From contig JAEZWF010000050.1 in assembly GCA_023420415.1 (NCBI GenBank), positions 99,112 to 163,111 of the forward strand: a DNA stretch of 64,000 bases, given 5' to 3'. The stretch is from Actinomycetes bacterium (GTDB taxonomy: Bacteria > Actinomycetota > Actinomycetes > Actinomycetales > Dermatophilaceae). Under the pieces are notes generated by a model. The model ran no database searches, was not told where the DNA came from, and was given only the letters and a program-made list of their open reading frames with translations. A program made the position numbers and the translations under genes. Positions 54,977 to 63,908 of this stretch are shown here, one piece after another; position 1 is the stretch's first letter, and the number at the start of each line of letters is the position of its first letter.

Positions 54977-55301
54977 GATCCGCAGGTTACGCGAACGCCA
55001 CACGGGAAACACGCGTCACACGCGCCACGGGAGTCATTTCTGCTGTGCGGCCGGCTCCCCCGAACGGGCGACGTTCAGGTCTGCTTTTCGGTCGGGACCC
55101 GACGACCGGGGTATGCCGCGGACCCACCCCGGTGCGACGGTGGACGAGCGTCTGGCGGGGCCGGCGCCGGCGGGCTCGAACTCGTCGGCGCCGGCGCATC
55201 GGCGGCGTGACCCCTCGCGACCCGCGCACCCGTCTCAGATGACGGGAAGCCGTCTCGGGCGAGTGGCTGGCCGCGCGACCCGGGCGCTACTGTCCTGCAC
55301 A

Positions 55302-55420
55302 GGTCATGAGTGCCAGCGCGAAGCCCCGGCTTGCTGGCCAGCAACCCTCCTCCGCGGTGGGGTGCTCCGGGTGACGACCGGGTCGGCTGCACCCGCAGTC
55401 GGCAAGCGCGGACTCGCGGG
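55302..55420 (+). promoter_or_regulatory. SAM-IV-type S-adenosylmethionine riboswitch
   Basis: Starting GGTCATGAGTGCCAGCG, then AAGCCCCGGCTTGCTGG, CAGCAACCCTCC, CGCGGTGGGGTGCTCCGGGT and the closing GACGACC, this matches from memory the conserved core of the actinomycete SAM-IV aptamer. P1 pairs GGTC at 55302 with GACC at 55376. The P3-type hairpin is GCCCCGGCTTGCTGGCC-like, and further sequence to about 55420 may hold the outer pseudoknot. It lies about 40-160 bases upstream of the cysteine-desulfurase-like gene, so high SAM should lower that gene's expression. The 286 bases between the ftsK start and this element hold no gene I can see apart from promoter sequence. Confidence 0.85.
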
Positions 55421-55462
55421 CACGGCACCGAGGGTCCCACCGGACCTCCAGGAGCAGACGCC

Positions 55463-56917
55463 ATGTCGATCGCCAGCAGTCAGCCGCCCGTCGCCCACCG
55501 CGCCGCGAAGCCGGCCACGCGGCATACCGCACCCCTCGCCCACGCCCGCACCCACGGACACCTGCGCCCCGTCCCCGACCATGCCGTCGAGCGCACGCAG
55601 ACACCGCGCACCGGTGAGGTCACTACGGTGCCCGCCGTCGTGTCGGAGAACCTGCTCGTCCCCACGCTGACCGGTGCCGTCGACTACGCGAACTTCGACC
55701 ACGCTGCGTCGACGCCGGCCCTGGTGAGCGTCAAGGCCGCCGTCGACACCGCACTGCGCACCTACTCCTCGGTGCACCGTGGCAACGGCTGGGCCAGCAA
55801 GGTGACGTCCGCGTGGTACGAACAGGCGCGGGCCGAGGTGCGCAGCTTTGTCGGGGCGCGCGAGGGAGACGAGGTGGTGTTCACCCGCAACAGCACGGAC
55901 TCGTTCAACCTGCTGGCCCGCGCGCTGCCTCGGGACACCGAGGTCTTCGTCTTCGAGACCGAGCACCACGCGGCGTTGCTGCCCTGGCCGGCGCGCCGCA
56001 CCCATCGCCTGCCCGTCCCCGGCAGCGTCGCCGACGCCGAGACGCTGCTGCGGGCTGCACTCAAGGAGACGCGCAGCCGCCACCGCCTCGTCGTCCTGGC
56101 CGGCGCCTCGAACGTGACCGGGGAGGTCTGGCCGGTGCGCCGACTCGCCGCCATTGCGCGTCGGGCCGGCGCGCGCGTGGTGCTCGACGCCGCGCAGTAC
56201 GCACCGCACCGGCCGGTGTCCCTGGACGACCTGGGCGTCGACTATGTGGTGCTGTCGGGGCACAAGCTGTACGCACCCTTCGGCGCCGGCGTGCTCGCAG
56301 GCCGCGCTGACTGGCTCGACGCCGCCGCGCCCTACCTGGCCGGTGGCGGTGCGACCAAGGCGGTCACCGAGCGCAGTGTCGAGTGGCAGGTGGGGGCCGC
56401 TCGACACGAGGCCGGCAGCCCCAACGTGATCGGCGCGGTTGCCCTGGCCGCCGCGTGCAATGCGTTGCGCACCAACGGATCTGCGATCGAGCGGCACGAG
56501 ACCGAGCTGGGCGACCGGCTGCGCGAGGGGCTCAGCGCGATCGACGGCGTGGAGACCTACTCGATCTTCGGGGCGGACCACGAGCGGGTTGCGGTGGTGA
56601 CCTTCACGGTTGACGGGCTCGACTCCTCGCTCGTGTCGACCGCGCTGTCGGCGGAACACGGGATCGGCGTGCGCGACGGCAAGTTCTGCGCGCACCTGTG
56701 CGTCGACGCGTTGCTCGACGACCCGTATGCCGCGGGGCCGCAGACCGCGGTCCGCGCCAGTGTCGGGCTGGCCACGACTGCCGAGCACGTCGAACGCCTC
56801 ATCGCCGCGGTGGCGGACCTGGCCGCACACGGTCCGCGCGCGGCATACGTCCACGGCCCGCAGGGCTGGGCACCCGAGCACGACCCGCGCGCCCTGGACG
56901 TCGCCCGCCCCTGGTGA
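55463..56917 (+). CDS. Class V aminotransferase, cysteine-desulfurase-like, under SAM riboswitch
   Basis: 484 residues from the ATG at 55463, preceded by AGGAG. A hydrophilic extension of about 75 residues (His/Pro/Thr-rich) comes before the fold. The PLP fold has FTRNSTDSFNLLARAL, TEHHAALLPW, GASNVTGEVWP, VVLDAAQYAPHR and the PLP-binding Lys in LSGHKLYAPFG (about residue 268). A Cys in VRDGKFCAHL (about residue 409) lies where SufS-type desulfurases have their catalytic Cys. This suggests sulfur mobilisation from cysteine. The SAM-IV riboswitch upstream links it to sulfur/methionine metabolism. It is convergent with rnj, six bases apart. Confidence 0.85.
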   Translation: MSIASSQPPVAHRAAKPATRHTAPLAHARTHGHLRPVPDHAVERTQTPRTGEVTTVPAVVSENLLVPTLTGAVDYANFDHAASTPALVSVKAAVDTALRTYSSVHRGNGWASKVTSAWYEQARAEVRSFVGAREGDEVVFTRNSTDSFNLLARALPRDTEVFVFETEHHAALLPWPARRTHRLPVPGSVADAETLLRAALKETRSRHRLVVLAGASNVTGEVWPVRRLAAIARRAGARVVLDAAQYAPHRPVSLDDLGVDYVVLSGHKLYAPFGAGVLAGRADWLDAAAPYLAGGGATKAVTERSVEWQVGAARHEAGSPNVIGAVALAAACNALRTNGSAIERHETELGDRLREGLSAIDGVETYSIFGADHERVAVVTFTVDGLDSSLVSTALSAEHGIGVRDGKFCAHLCVDALLDDPYAAGPQTAVRASVGLATTAEHVERLIAAVADLAAHGPRAAYVHGPQGWAPEHDPRALDVARPW

Positions 56918-56923
56918 CCCAGC

Positions 56924-58609
56924 TCAGGCCTGGATGACGACGGGGATGATCATCGGGCGACGGCGGATCTTGCCACCGACCCAGCTGCCGATCGCGCGGC
57001 GCACGACCTGCTCGAGCTGGTGGGAGTCGGTGATGCCCTTGCCGGTCGCCTCGGCCAGCGCCTGCTCGATCTTGGGCCGTACCTGGTTGAAGATCTCGTC
57101 GTCCTCGGCGAAGCCGCGCGCGGTGATCTCCGGCCCGGCCGCGACCTTCCCGGTCGCCGCGTCCATGACGACGATGACCGAGATGAAGCCCTCGTCGCGC
57201 AGGATGCGGCGGTCCTTGAGCAGCCCCTCGTCGAACTCGCCCACCGCGGAGCCATCGACGTAGACGTAACCCGCCGGGACCGCCCCGACGATGCGGGCGC
57301 GGCCGTCGATGAGGTCGACGACGACACCGTCCTCGGCGATGACGATGTGGTCCCAGGGAATGCCCGTCAGGTGCGCGAGCTCGGCGTTCGCCACGAGGTG
57401 GCGCCACTCGCCGTGAACGGGCATCACGTTGCGGGGCTTGACGATGTTGTAGCAGTAGAGCAGCTCGCCGGCGCTGGCGTGACCGCTGACGTGGACGCGT
57501 GCGTTGCCCTTGTGCACCACCTTGGCGCCGAGCCGCATCAGCCCGTTGATGACGCGGTAGACGGCGTTCTCGTTGCCGGGAATGAGCGACGACGCCATGA
57601 GGACGGTGTCGCCCTCGCCCACCTCGATGCGGTGGTCGCGGTTGGCCATGCGGGACAGTGCCGCCATCGGCTCACCCTGCGACCCGGTGCTGATGAGGAC
57701 GACCTTGTCGTCGGGCAGGTCGCCGAGCTTCTTGATGTCGACGAGCACGTTGTCAGGCACGTGGAGGTAGCCGAGGTCTGCGGCGATGCCCATGTTGCGC
57801 ACCATGGACCGCCCGACGAACGCCACCTTGCGGCCGGCCTTCTCGGCCGCGTCGAGCACCTGCTGCACCCGGTGCACGTGGGAGGAGAAGCAGGCGACGA
57901 TGATGCGCCGCTGCGCCTCACGGAAGACCTTGTCGATGGCCGGGGCGATGTCGCGCTCGGGCGTGGTGAAGCCCGGCACCTCGGCGTTGGTCGAGTCGGT
58001 CATGAACAGGTCGACACCCTCCTCGCCCAGCCGGGCGAAGGAGCGAAGGTCGGTGAGCCGCCCGTCGAGCGGCAGCTGGTCCATCTTGAAGTCACCGGTG
58101 TGCAGGATCGACCCCCCGGGCGTCCGCACAAAGACCGCGAGCGCGTCGGGGATCGAGTGGTTGACGGCGACGAACTCGCAGTCGAAGACACCGAACTTCT
58201 CCCGCATCCCTTCCTTCACGCCGAAGGTGTACGGGCTGATGCGGTGCTCCTTGAGCTTGGCCTCGACCAGCGCCAGGGTCAGCATCGAGCCCACCAGCGG
58301 GATGTCGGGCTTGAGCTTGAGCAGGTAGGGCACGGCGCCGATGTGGTCCTCGTGGCCGTGGGTGAGGACGACGGCCTGGATGTCGTCGAGCCGGTTCTCG
58401 AGGTACTCGAAGTCAGGCAGGATCAGGTCGACACCGGGCTGGTGGTCCTCGGGGAACAGCACACCGCAGTCGATGACGAGCAGCTGCCCGCCGTACTCGA
58501 TGACGGCCATGTTGCGGCCGACCTCGCCGAGGCCCCCGAGGGGGACGATGCGCACGCCGCCCTCGGGCAGCGGACCGGGCAGGCTGAGCTCGGGGTGGGG
58601 GTGGCTCAC
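56924..58609 (-). CDS. rnj: Ribonuclease J
   Basis: 561 residues. RNase J is a 5'-3' exo- and endoribonuclease of the metallo-beta-lactamase/beta-CASP family, central to mRNA and rRNA processing. The zinc motif is LTHGHEDHIGAVPYLL, followed by the second ligand set TGDFKMDQLP and MTDSTNAE. The beta-CASP segment is IIVACFSSHVHRVQQVLDAA, and HVSGHASAGELLYCYNIVKPRNVMPVHGEWRHL ends the core. The start overlaps the dapA stop by four bases. Gene order dapA-rnj is conserved in actinobacteria. Confidence 0.97.
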   Translation of the reverse strand: MSHPHPELSLPGPLPEGGVRIVPLGGLGEVGRNMAVIEYGGQLLVIDCGVLFPEDHQPGVDLILPDFEYLENRLDDIQAVVLTHGHEDHIGAVPYLLKLKPDIPLVGSMLTLALVEAKLKEHRISPYTFGVKEGMREKFGVFDCEFVAVNHSIPDALAVFVRTPGGSILHTGDFKMDQLPLDGRLTDLRSFARLGEEGVDLFMTDSTNAEVPGFTTPERDIAPAIDKVFREAQRRIIVACFSSHVHRVQQVLDAAEKAGRKVAFVGRSMVRNMGIAADLGYLHVPDNVLVDIKKLGDLPDDKVVLISTGSQGEPMAALSRMANRDHRIEVGEGDTVLMASSLIPGNENAVYRVINGLMRLGAKVVHKGNARVHVSGHASAGELLYCYNIVKPRNVMPVHGEWRHLVANAELAHLTGIPWDHIVIAEDGVVVDLIDGRARIVGAVPAGYVYVDGSAVGEFDEGLLKDRRILRDEGFISVIVVMDAATGKVAAGPEITARGFAEDDEIFNQVRPKIEQALAEATGKGITDSHQLEQVVRRAIGSWVGGKIRRRPMIIPVVIQA

Positions 58610-59496
58610 AGCAGACCAGACTCCTTCAGCCCGGCGCGCAGCGCCTTCAGGTGCTCCGGCGGCGACTCGACGAGCGGCAGCCGCACCGTCGCGTTCTCCA
58701 GCACACCGGTCTCGACGAGAGCGGCCTTGGCCATGATCGCGCCCTGCGACGGCTTCATGATCGCGTCGACCGCGGGGATGAGGCGGGTGTGGACCTCGCG
58801 CGCCCCCGCGAGGTCACCGGCGTCCACGGCGGCCAGCATCGCTGCATACTCGCGGCCTGCGACGTGGCCCACGACGCTCACGGTGCCCACGGCACCCAGC
58901 GCGAGCCACGGGAGAGTCGTGGCGTCGTCACCGGAGAAGTAGAGCAGGTCGGTGTCGGCGAGGACGTGGCTCGTGGCCCAGGCGTCGCCCTTGGCGTCCT
59001 TGACCGCCTTGACGGTCGGCAGCTGCGCCAGCTCGAGCAGCGTGGCCGTGTCGAAGGGGATCGCGGTGCGTCCGGGGATGTCGTAGAGCATCACCGGCAG
59101 GTCGCTCACCTCGGCGACGGCGCGCACGTGCTGGATGAGCCCGGCCTGGGTTGGCTTGTTGTAGTAGGGCGAGACGAGCAGCAGCCCGGTGGCGCCGGCG
59201 TCGATCGCGCGGCGCGTCATCTCGACCGAGTGGGCGGTGGCGTTGGAGCCGACCCCTGCCACGACCTTGACGCGGTCACCGACGGCGTCGGCGACCAGGC
59301 GCACCATCTCGATGCTCTCGTCGTCGGACAGGGTCGCGGACTCCCCCGTCGTGCCGTTGACGACGATGCCGTCGTGGCCGGTCTCGACGAGGTGCTCGGC
59401 CAGGCGCCTGGTGCCCTCGGGGTCGATGCTGCCGTCGGGTCGCATCGGGCTGACCATCGCGGTGAGGAGGCGCCCGAACGGGCTTGTCGTGCTCAT
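58606..59496 (-). CDS. dapA: 4-hydroxy-tetrahydrodipicolinate synthase
   Basis: 296 residues. DapA condenses pyruvate with aspartate semialdehyde, the first committed step of lysine and diaminopimelate synthesis. GTTGESATLSDDESIE (substrate-binding Thr-Thr), YYNKPTQAGLIQH (catalytic Tyr), YDIPGRTA and the Schiff-base Lys in TVKAVKDAKGD are visible. It shares the pathway with dapF in this window. It is divergent from thyA with 141 bases between, and is coupled to rnj by a four-base overlap. Confidence 0.96.
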   Translation of the reverse strand: MSTTSPFGRLLTAMVSPMRPDGSIDPEGTRRLAEHLVETGHDGIVVNGTTGESATLSDDESIEMVRLVADAVGDRVKVVAGVGSNATAHSVEMTRRAIDAGATGLLLVSPYYNKPTQAGLIQHVRAVAEVSDLPVMLYDIPGRTAIPFDTATLLELAQLPTVKAVKDAKGDAWATSHVLADTDLLYFSGDDATTLPWLALGAVGTVSVVGHVAGREYAAMLAAVDAGDLAGAREVHTRLIPAVDAIMKPSQGAIMAKAALVETGVLENATVRLPLVESPPEHLKALRAGLKESGLL

Positions 59497-59637
59497 AGCT
59501 GCAGGCTAGCGCGCTGCGGGTGGGTGCCCGTGTCGCCGGTCGTGTCGTGACACGGATTTGGCGGTATGCCGTCGACGCGTGGCGGTCCTGCACGTCACCT
59601 CCGGGCGTGGTCGCCGCCCGGTGTTAGCGTTCGGGGC

Positions 59638-60429
59638 GTGCAGCAGTACCTCGACCTCCTCGACCACGTCCTCACCACCGGCACGCAGAAGTCCGACCGC
59701 ACGGGCACCGGCACGCGCTCGGTGTTCGGCTACCAGATGCGGTTCGACCTCGCCGAGGGGTTCCCGGTCCTCACCACCAAGAAGCTGCACCTCAAGTCGA
59801 TCATCGGCGAGCTGATCTGGTTCCTGCGCGGCGACTCCAACGTGCGCTGGCTCCAGGAGCGCGGCATCACCATCTGGGACGAGTGGGCCGACGAGAACGG
59901 CGACCTCGGCCCCGTCTACGGCTACCAGTGGCGCTCGTGGCCGACTCCCGACGGCGGACACGTCGACCAGATCGCCAAGGTCATCGAGTCGATCCGCACC
60001 AACCCCGACAGCCGCCGCCACATCGTCAGCGCCTGGAACGTCGCCGACGTCGACGACATGGCGCTGCCGCCGTGCCACACGATGTTCCAGTTCTACGTCG
60101 CTGACGGCAAGCTGTCCTGCCAGCTCTACCAGCGCTCGGCCGACATCTTCCTCGGCGTCCCGTTCAACATCGCGTCCTACGCCCTGCTCACCATGGTCGT
60201 CGCCCAGCTCACCGACCTCGAGCCCGGCGAGTTCGTCCACACCCTCGGTGACGCCCACCTCTACTCCAACCACCTCGAGCAGGCGCGGCTCCAGCTCACC
60301 CGCGAGCCGCTGCCCCTGCCGACGATGAAGATCGCCCGCAAGGACGCCATCGACGACTACGACCTCGAGGACTTCGAGCTCATCGGCTACGAGGCACACC
60401 CGTCGATCAAGGCACCCATCGCGGTCTGA
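59638..60429 (+). CDS. thyA: Thymidylate synthase (ThyA type)
   Basis: 263 residues from a GTG start at 59638, giving almost exactly the E. coli ThyA length; the frame upstream is open but unconserved. It makes dTMP from dUMP with methylene-tetrahydrofolate. The catalytic Cys in ALPPCHTMFQFYV falls at residue 146, as in E. coli. DRTGTGTRSVFG, QLYQRSADIFLGVPFNIASYALL and HTLGDAHLYSNH are conserved segments. In mycobacteria the dapA neighbour is thyX; here it is thyA, on the opposite strand. Confidence 0.97.
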   Translation: MQQYLDLLDHVLTTGTQKSDRTGTGTRSVFGYQMRFDLAEGFPVLTTKKLHLKSIIGELIWFLRGDSNVRWLQERGITIWDEWADENGDLGPVYGYQWRSWPTPDGGHVDQIAKVIESIRTNPDSRRHIVSAWNVADVDDMALPPCHTMFQFYVADGKLSCQLYQRSADIFLGVPFNIASYALLTMVVAQLTDLEPGEFVHTLGDAHLYSNHLEQARLQLTREPLPLPTMKIARKDAIDDYDLEDFELIGYEAHPSIKAPIAV

Positions 60430-60458
60430 GGCTCCAGCGCCCAGAGGGCTTTGCCTCA
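60427..60458. terminator. Weak terminator between thyA and GH31 gene
   Basis: TGAGGC (60427-60432, containing the thyA stop) and GCCTCA (60453-60458) form a short stem, with GCGCCC/GAGGGC partly pairing inside. It is the only structure in the 36-base gap between the two convergent genes. Confidence 0.45.
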
Positions 60459-60465
60459 GAGTCGC

Positions 60466-62736
60466 TCAGTTCGCGCCCTCGAAGACCGGTGCGAGCCTGC
60501 TCCAGGCCTGCGCCCGGCAGTACACGGGGATTTCGTCGATCGGAACGGGCCGCTTGACGACACGGCCCCCGGACACTGCCTCGCCGGTCCACACGTCAAC
60601 CCACTCGCCGGCCGGCAGGTAGGTCGACCAGGCCTGCGTCGCCTCGTCGGTAACCGGGTTGACCAGGAGGTCGGCGCCGAGCATCCACTGCCTCGGATGG
60701 ACCCAGATCTCGGTGTCCCCCGGGTGGTCGAAGAACAGAGGACGCATGAGGGGGCGGTCGGTGCGGATGGTGTCAGCGGCTGCGTCGGCGAGGTAACCGA
60801 CGAGCCGTTCGCGCAGCTGGGCGAAGCGCCGGAACACCGGCACAACCCGTTCGTTGCCGGTGACCTCGGCGACGTACCACGGGGTCCGGTCGCGCAGGGG
60901 CAGCTGGTGATGGTTGAACTCGGAGTGGTACTGCATGACCGGCATGAACGCCGAGGCCGCGGTCGCGCGCAGGTAGAGGTCGGCGTCCGGCACCGGCCCG
61001 GAGAAGCCGGCCAGGTCCCAACCCCAGTAGACGATGCCGCAGGACGCCGCCGTCAGGCCCGCGGTGATGCTGTTGCGGAAGGCCTCCCAGGTGGAGTCCT
61101 CATCACCGGCCCAGAACAGCCCGTGCGCCTGCGAACCGGTGAAACCGCTGCGGGAGAACGTGATAGGCGCCTTGCCGTGGGCACGCAACAGGTCTCCGAA
61201 GGCACGCGCGTAATGCACGGGGTACAGGTTGTTGCCTTCGTCGCCGCGCCTGCCGTCGGCATACACGAGGTCCCGGCCCCAGGCGTGTTCTCCGCCGTCG
61301 GTCTTGAACCCGTCGATGTCGAGGTCCCGCACGAGGTACTCGCGTTTGGCCGTCCACCAGTCGCGGGTCCGCTGCACCGAGAGGTCGGGCATGAGGGACT
61401 TGGGAAACCACCAGCCACGGTTGAGGTATGCCGTGCCATCGGCCTCGCGCACGGCGTGGCCGCCGCGGACCATGGCCTCGCCTTCAGCGAGCACCTGTGC
61501 GTGCAGGCCTGCCTCGGAGGCTGCCGTCTTCAGGAGCGGGATCTGCCACAGGACCACCTTGATGCCCCGGTCGTGCAGTCGTTCGACCATGGCCTTGGGG
61601 TCCGGCCACGCGCCGTCGTCGGGGAACGTGAAATCGCGCAGGGAGAAAGGCGATCCGTCGAGGCGTGGCTCGTAGGCGGCATCGCGGAAGAGCATGATGC
61701 CTTCCTCGTCGCTCCAAGCCTCGATGACGACGACCCCCACGGGGATGTCCAGCTCGCGATGGGTGTCCATGCGCGCGGTCACGAGCTCTTGGGTGTTCCA
61801 CTCGTTCCCCGACGCCCAGAGCCGGAAGACCCACGACGGCAGCTCCTCGGCTCGACCGACCTCGTCGAGGAAGGAACCGAGCACCGCGGTCGGGGTGCCC
61901 TCGAAGAGGCCGACGTCCAGTGCTTCGTCGGCGCTGCCGCCGAGGGCCACCTCGACGGCGAGATGCTCCGGGGAGGAGGACCCGGCGTCGTACCACGAGC
62001 GGCGGCTGGTCCGAACATGGAACCCCCAGCCGTCACCGTCCCGCTGCACCACGTGGGCGAAAGGCATCGGGAGGTAGGTCCGCCCGTGCGCCCCTTGGGA
62101 CTTGTACTGCTCGAACACCACCGCGTCCAGGCGCCGGCCGGACTGGTCGAGCGAGTCGTACCGTTCGCCGAAACCAACGATGTGGTCGCCCTCGGCCAGA
62201 GCGAGAGCGAAGCGCACGCGGTGAACGCCGTCCTGGGTGACCAGCCACTCGACGGACCCGTCGACGAGTCGCGCGTCCGCTCCGGTGAGAACCCCCCGCA
62301 GCCCCCCTGGGAGGTCCGCGGTCCAGCGGGCCGGCGCCACGGCATACCAGTCGGTCGTCTGTGTCGTGCCCTCCGTGGAGGTGGCACGGAATCGGTAGCG
62401 GCTCGTCCCGGCGCCCTCGAGGGGCGGTGTGGTGACCGCCCATCCGCCCTCGCCACCGAGGGAAGCGGCTTGGGCGGCAGCCAGGTGCCCCTCGCCGCCC
62501 GCGAGTGCAGCGGCATCGGCGGCGTCGGCAACGCGCGGCTGGAGCGGCAGTGACGTGGTGGTGCCGTCGGCGTCCTGCCACTCACACGTCACTGACTCGA
62601 GGTCGCAGAGCGCCTGGACGCCCACGAGAACGGTCTCGCCCTCGAGTGGCTGGACCGGGATCCGCTGGTCCAGGGAGGTCGCATAGGGGTGCTCGATGCC
62701 GAACGGCCGGTGCACCACCAGCTCCGCGCTGGTCAT
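60466..62736 (-). CDS. Glycoside hydrolase family 31 (alpha-glucosidase/alpha-xylosidase)
   Basis: 756 residues. The catalytic nucleophile Asp is in DIDGFKTDGGEHAW (about residue 480), and the acid/base Asp in FWAGDEDSTWEAFRNS (about residue 545). HVRTSRRSWYDAGS and the N-terminal beta domain are usual for GH31. It should release glucose or xylose from alpha-linked oligosaccharides; no signal peptide is seen, so it acts inside the cell. The start overlaps the GH15-type gene by four bases, so both are made together. Confidence 0.9.
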   Translation of the reverse strand: MTSAELVVHRPFGIEHPYATSLDQRIPVQPLEGETVLVGVQALCDLESVTCEWQDADGTTTSLPLQPRVADAADAAALAGGEGHLAAAQAASLGGEGGWAVTTPPLEGAGTSRYRFRATSTEGTTQTTDWYAVAPARWTADLPGGLRGVLTGADARLVDGSVEWLVTQDGVHRVRFALALAEGDHIVGFGERYDSLDQSGRRLDAVVFEQYKSQGAHGRTYLPMPFAHVVQRDGDGWGFHVRTSRRSWYDAGSSSPEHLAVEVALGGSADEALDVGLFEGTPTAVLGSFLDEVGRAEELPSWVFRLWASGNEWNTQELVTARMDTHRELDIPVGVVVIEAWSDEEGIMLFRDAAYEPRLDGSPFSLRDFTFPDDGAWPDPKAMVERLHDRGIKVVLWQIPLLKTAASEAGLHAQVLAEGEAMVRGGHAVREADGTAYLNRGWWFPKSLMPDLSVQRTRDWWTAKREYLVRDLDIDGFKTDGGEHAWGRDLVYADGRRGDEGNNLYPVHYARAFGDLLRAHGKAPITFSRSGFTGSQAHGLFWAGDEDSTWEAFRNSITAGLTAASCGIVYWGWDLAGFSGPVPDADLYLRATAASAFMPVMQYHSEFNHHQLPLRDRTPWYVAEVTGNERVVPVFRRFAQLRERLVGYLADAAADTIRTDRPLMRPLFFDHPGDTEIWVHPRQWMLGADLLVNPVTDEATQAWSTYLPAGEWVDVWTGEAVSGGRVVKRPVPIDEIPVYCRAQAWSRLAPVFEGAN

Positions 62737-63899
62737 GTGCCCTCCCCGTCAAGCAGGCCGAGCTCGTCGGCCAGGATGAGGTACATCCCGTGGGACCAGA
62801 GCAGGGGCGTGGCCACCGGGCCCCAGCGCCGGATCCAGTCCTCGCGCGACTCCGGATGGAGAAGATGGTCGGGCACCTGCTCGGGCAGCTCCCCCGTGGC
62901 CGTGGCGTGACGGGCGATCCACTGGAGGTGCCGTCGCGCAGCGACGCGGTCGCCTGCCACCGCGAGGTTCCATCCCAGGAGGGCCGACAGGAGCAGCCAC
63001 TGACCGCCGCCGTAGAAGACGTCCGCGCGGAACCGGTGCACGCCGCCGTCGACGTCGAGGTCGTCCGCGACCTTCACGAGGGTCGCCGAGGCCAGGTCAC
63101 TACCGGGCTCGGCGACGCGGAAGGGCACGACGCAGGCCGGCAGCGATCCGTCGACGGCGTCGGTACCGAGCCACTTGACGAGGTGACCGTCGGCGACTCC
63201 CCGGTCGAGCACCAGGGCAGCAGCCTGGCCGGCGGCGTCGTACGCGCGGCCTTCTCGGTCCGCGTCGAGGGCGCCGGCGCCGGCGATGTCGCGCAGTCCG
63301 CCGGCCACGGCCCCGAGCGTCGAGACGTGCTGGTGCTCGACGTGCTCCTCCCACCAGTCGTAGCACGGCAGCTGCCAGAAGGTCGTCAGGAAGTCGACAG
63401 CGACCTCGATCCCCGGCTGCCAGCGCTTCAGGTCGCCTCCGTGGCGCCGGCTGTGTGCGACGAGCGACCACAGCCAGGTGCCGTAGCCGTCGGTCTGGAA
63501 GTCCCACCAGGGGTCGGACCCGTCTGCGCCGTCGAAGGTGAACCGGGTGGGGAGCATGCGTGCCAGTGGGATGTCTACTCCGGCAGCGGCGTCGGTCATG
63601 AGCGCGTCGACCTGTTCGCGCCGCGCCCCCAGGACGCGGTTCATCCAGTCGTGGTACCGGTCGGCGGACTCCACATCGCCGTATCGTGAGATCCCTTCTG
63701 CCGTAAAGGATCCGTCGCGCAGCCAGGCATACCCGCGGTATGCCGAGAAGGTCGGCGAGGCGGGGTATGCACCGCTTTCGTGCTGGTGCTCGGTGATCAC
63801 CGCGTGGCTGCGGCGGGCCAAGGCCAGCAGCTGCTCGGCGGACCGGTCGGCGGAGTGGTCCCCAGCGGTGGTCGCCTGGGCTTCGTGGAGGAAGGTCAT
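62733..63899 (-). CDS. GH15-like glucoamylase-type glycoside hydrolase
   Basis: 388 residues from the ATG at 63899; a TTG at 63908 is an alternative. The alpha/alpha-barrel pattern of family 15 is suggested by SAYRGYAWLRDGSFTAEGISRYGD, DPWWDFQTDGYGTWLWSLVAHSRRHGGD and YDWWEEHVEHQHVSTLGAVAGGLRD, where the first Glu pair probably supplies catalysis. The end has FRADVFYGGGQWLLLSALLGW and RWGPVATPLLWSHGMYLILADELG. It would release glucose from alpha-glucans. It forms an intracellular degradation pair with the GH31 enzyme; no matching transporter or regulator is in the window. Confidence 0.82.
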   Translation of the reverse strand: MTFLHEAQATTAGDHSADRSAEQLLALARRSHAVITEHQHESGAYPASPTFSAYRGYAWLRDGSFTAEGISRYGDVESADRYHDWMNRVLGARREQVDALMTDAAAGVDIPLARMLPTRFTFDGADGSDPWWDFQTDGYGTWLWSLVAHSRRHGGDLKRWQPGIEVAVDFLTTFWQLPCYDWWEEHVEHQHVSTLGAVAGGLRDIAGAGALDADREGRAYDAAGQAAALVLDRGVADGHLVKWLGTDAVDGSLPACVVPFRVAEPGSDLASATLVKVADDLDVDGGVHRFRADVFYGGGQWLLLSALLGWNLAVAGDRVAARRHLQWIARHATATGELPEQVPDHLLHPESREDWIRRWGPVATPLLWSHGMYLILADELGLLDGEGT

Positions 63900-63908
63900 G
63901 TCGTCCAA

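Noticed and set aside
60451..62553. 700-codon open frame antisense to the GH31 gene
   Set aside because: Explained by GC skew of the GH31 codons; the GH31 catalytic motifs are on the other strand.
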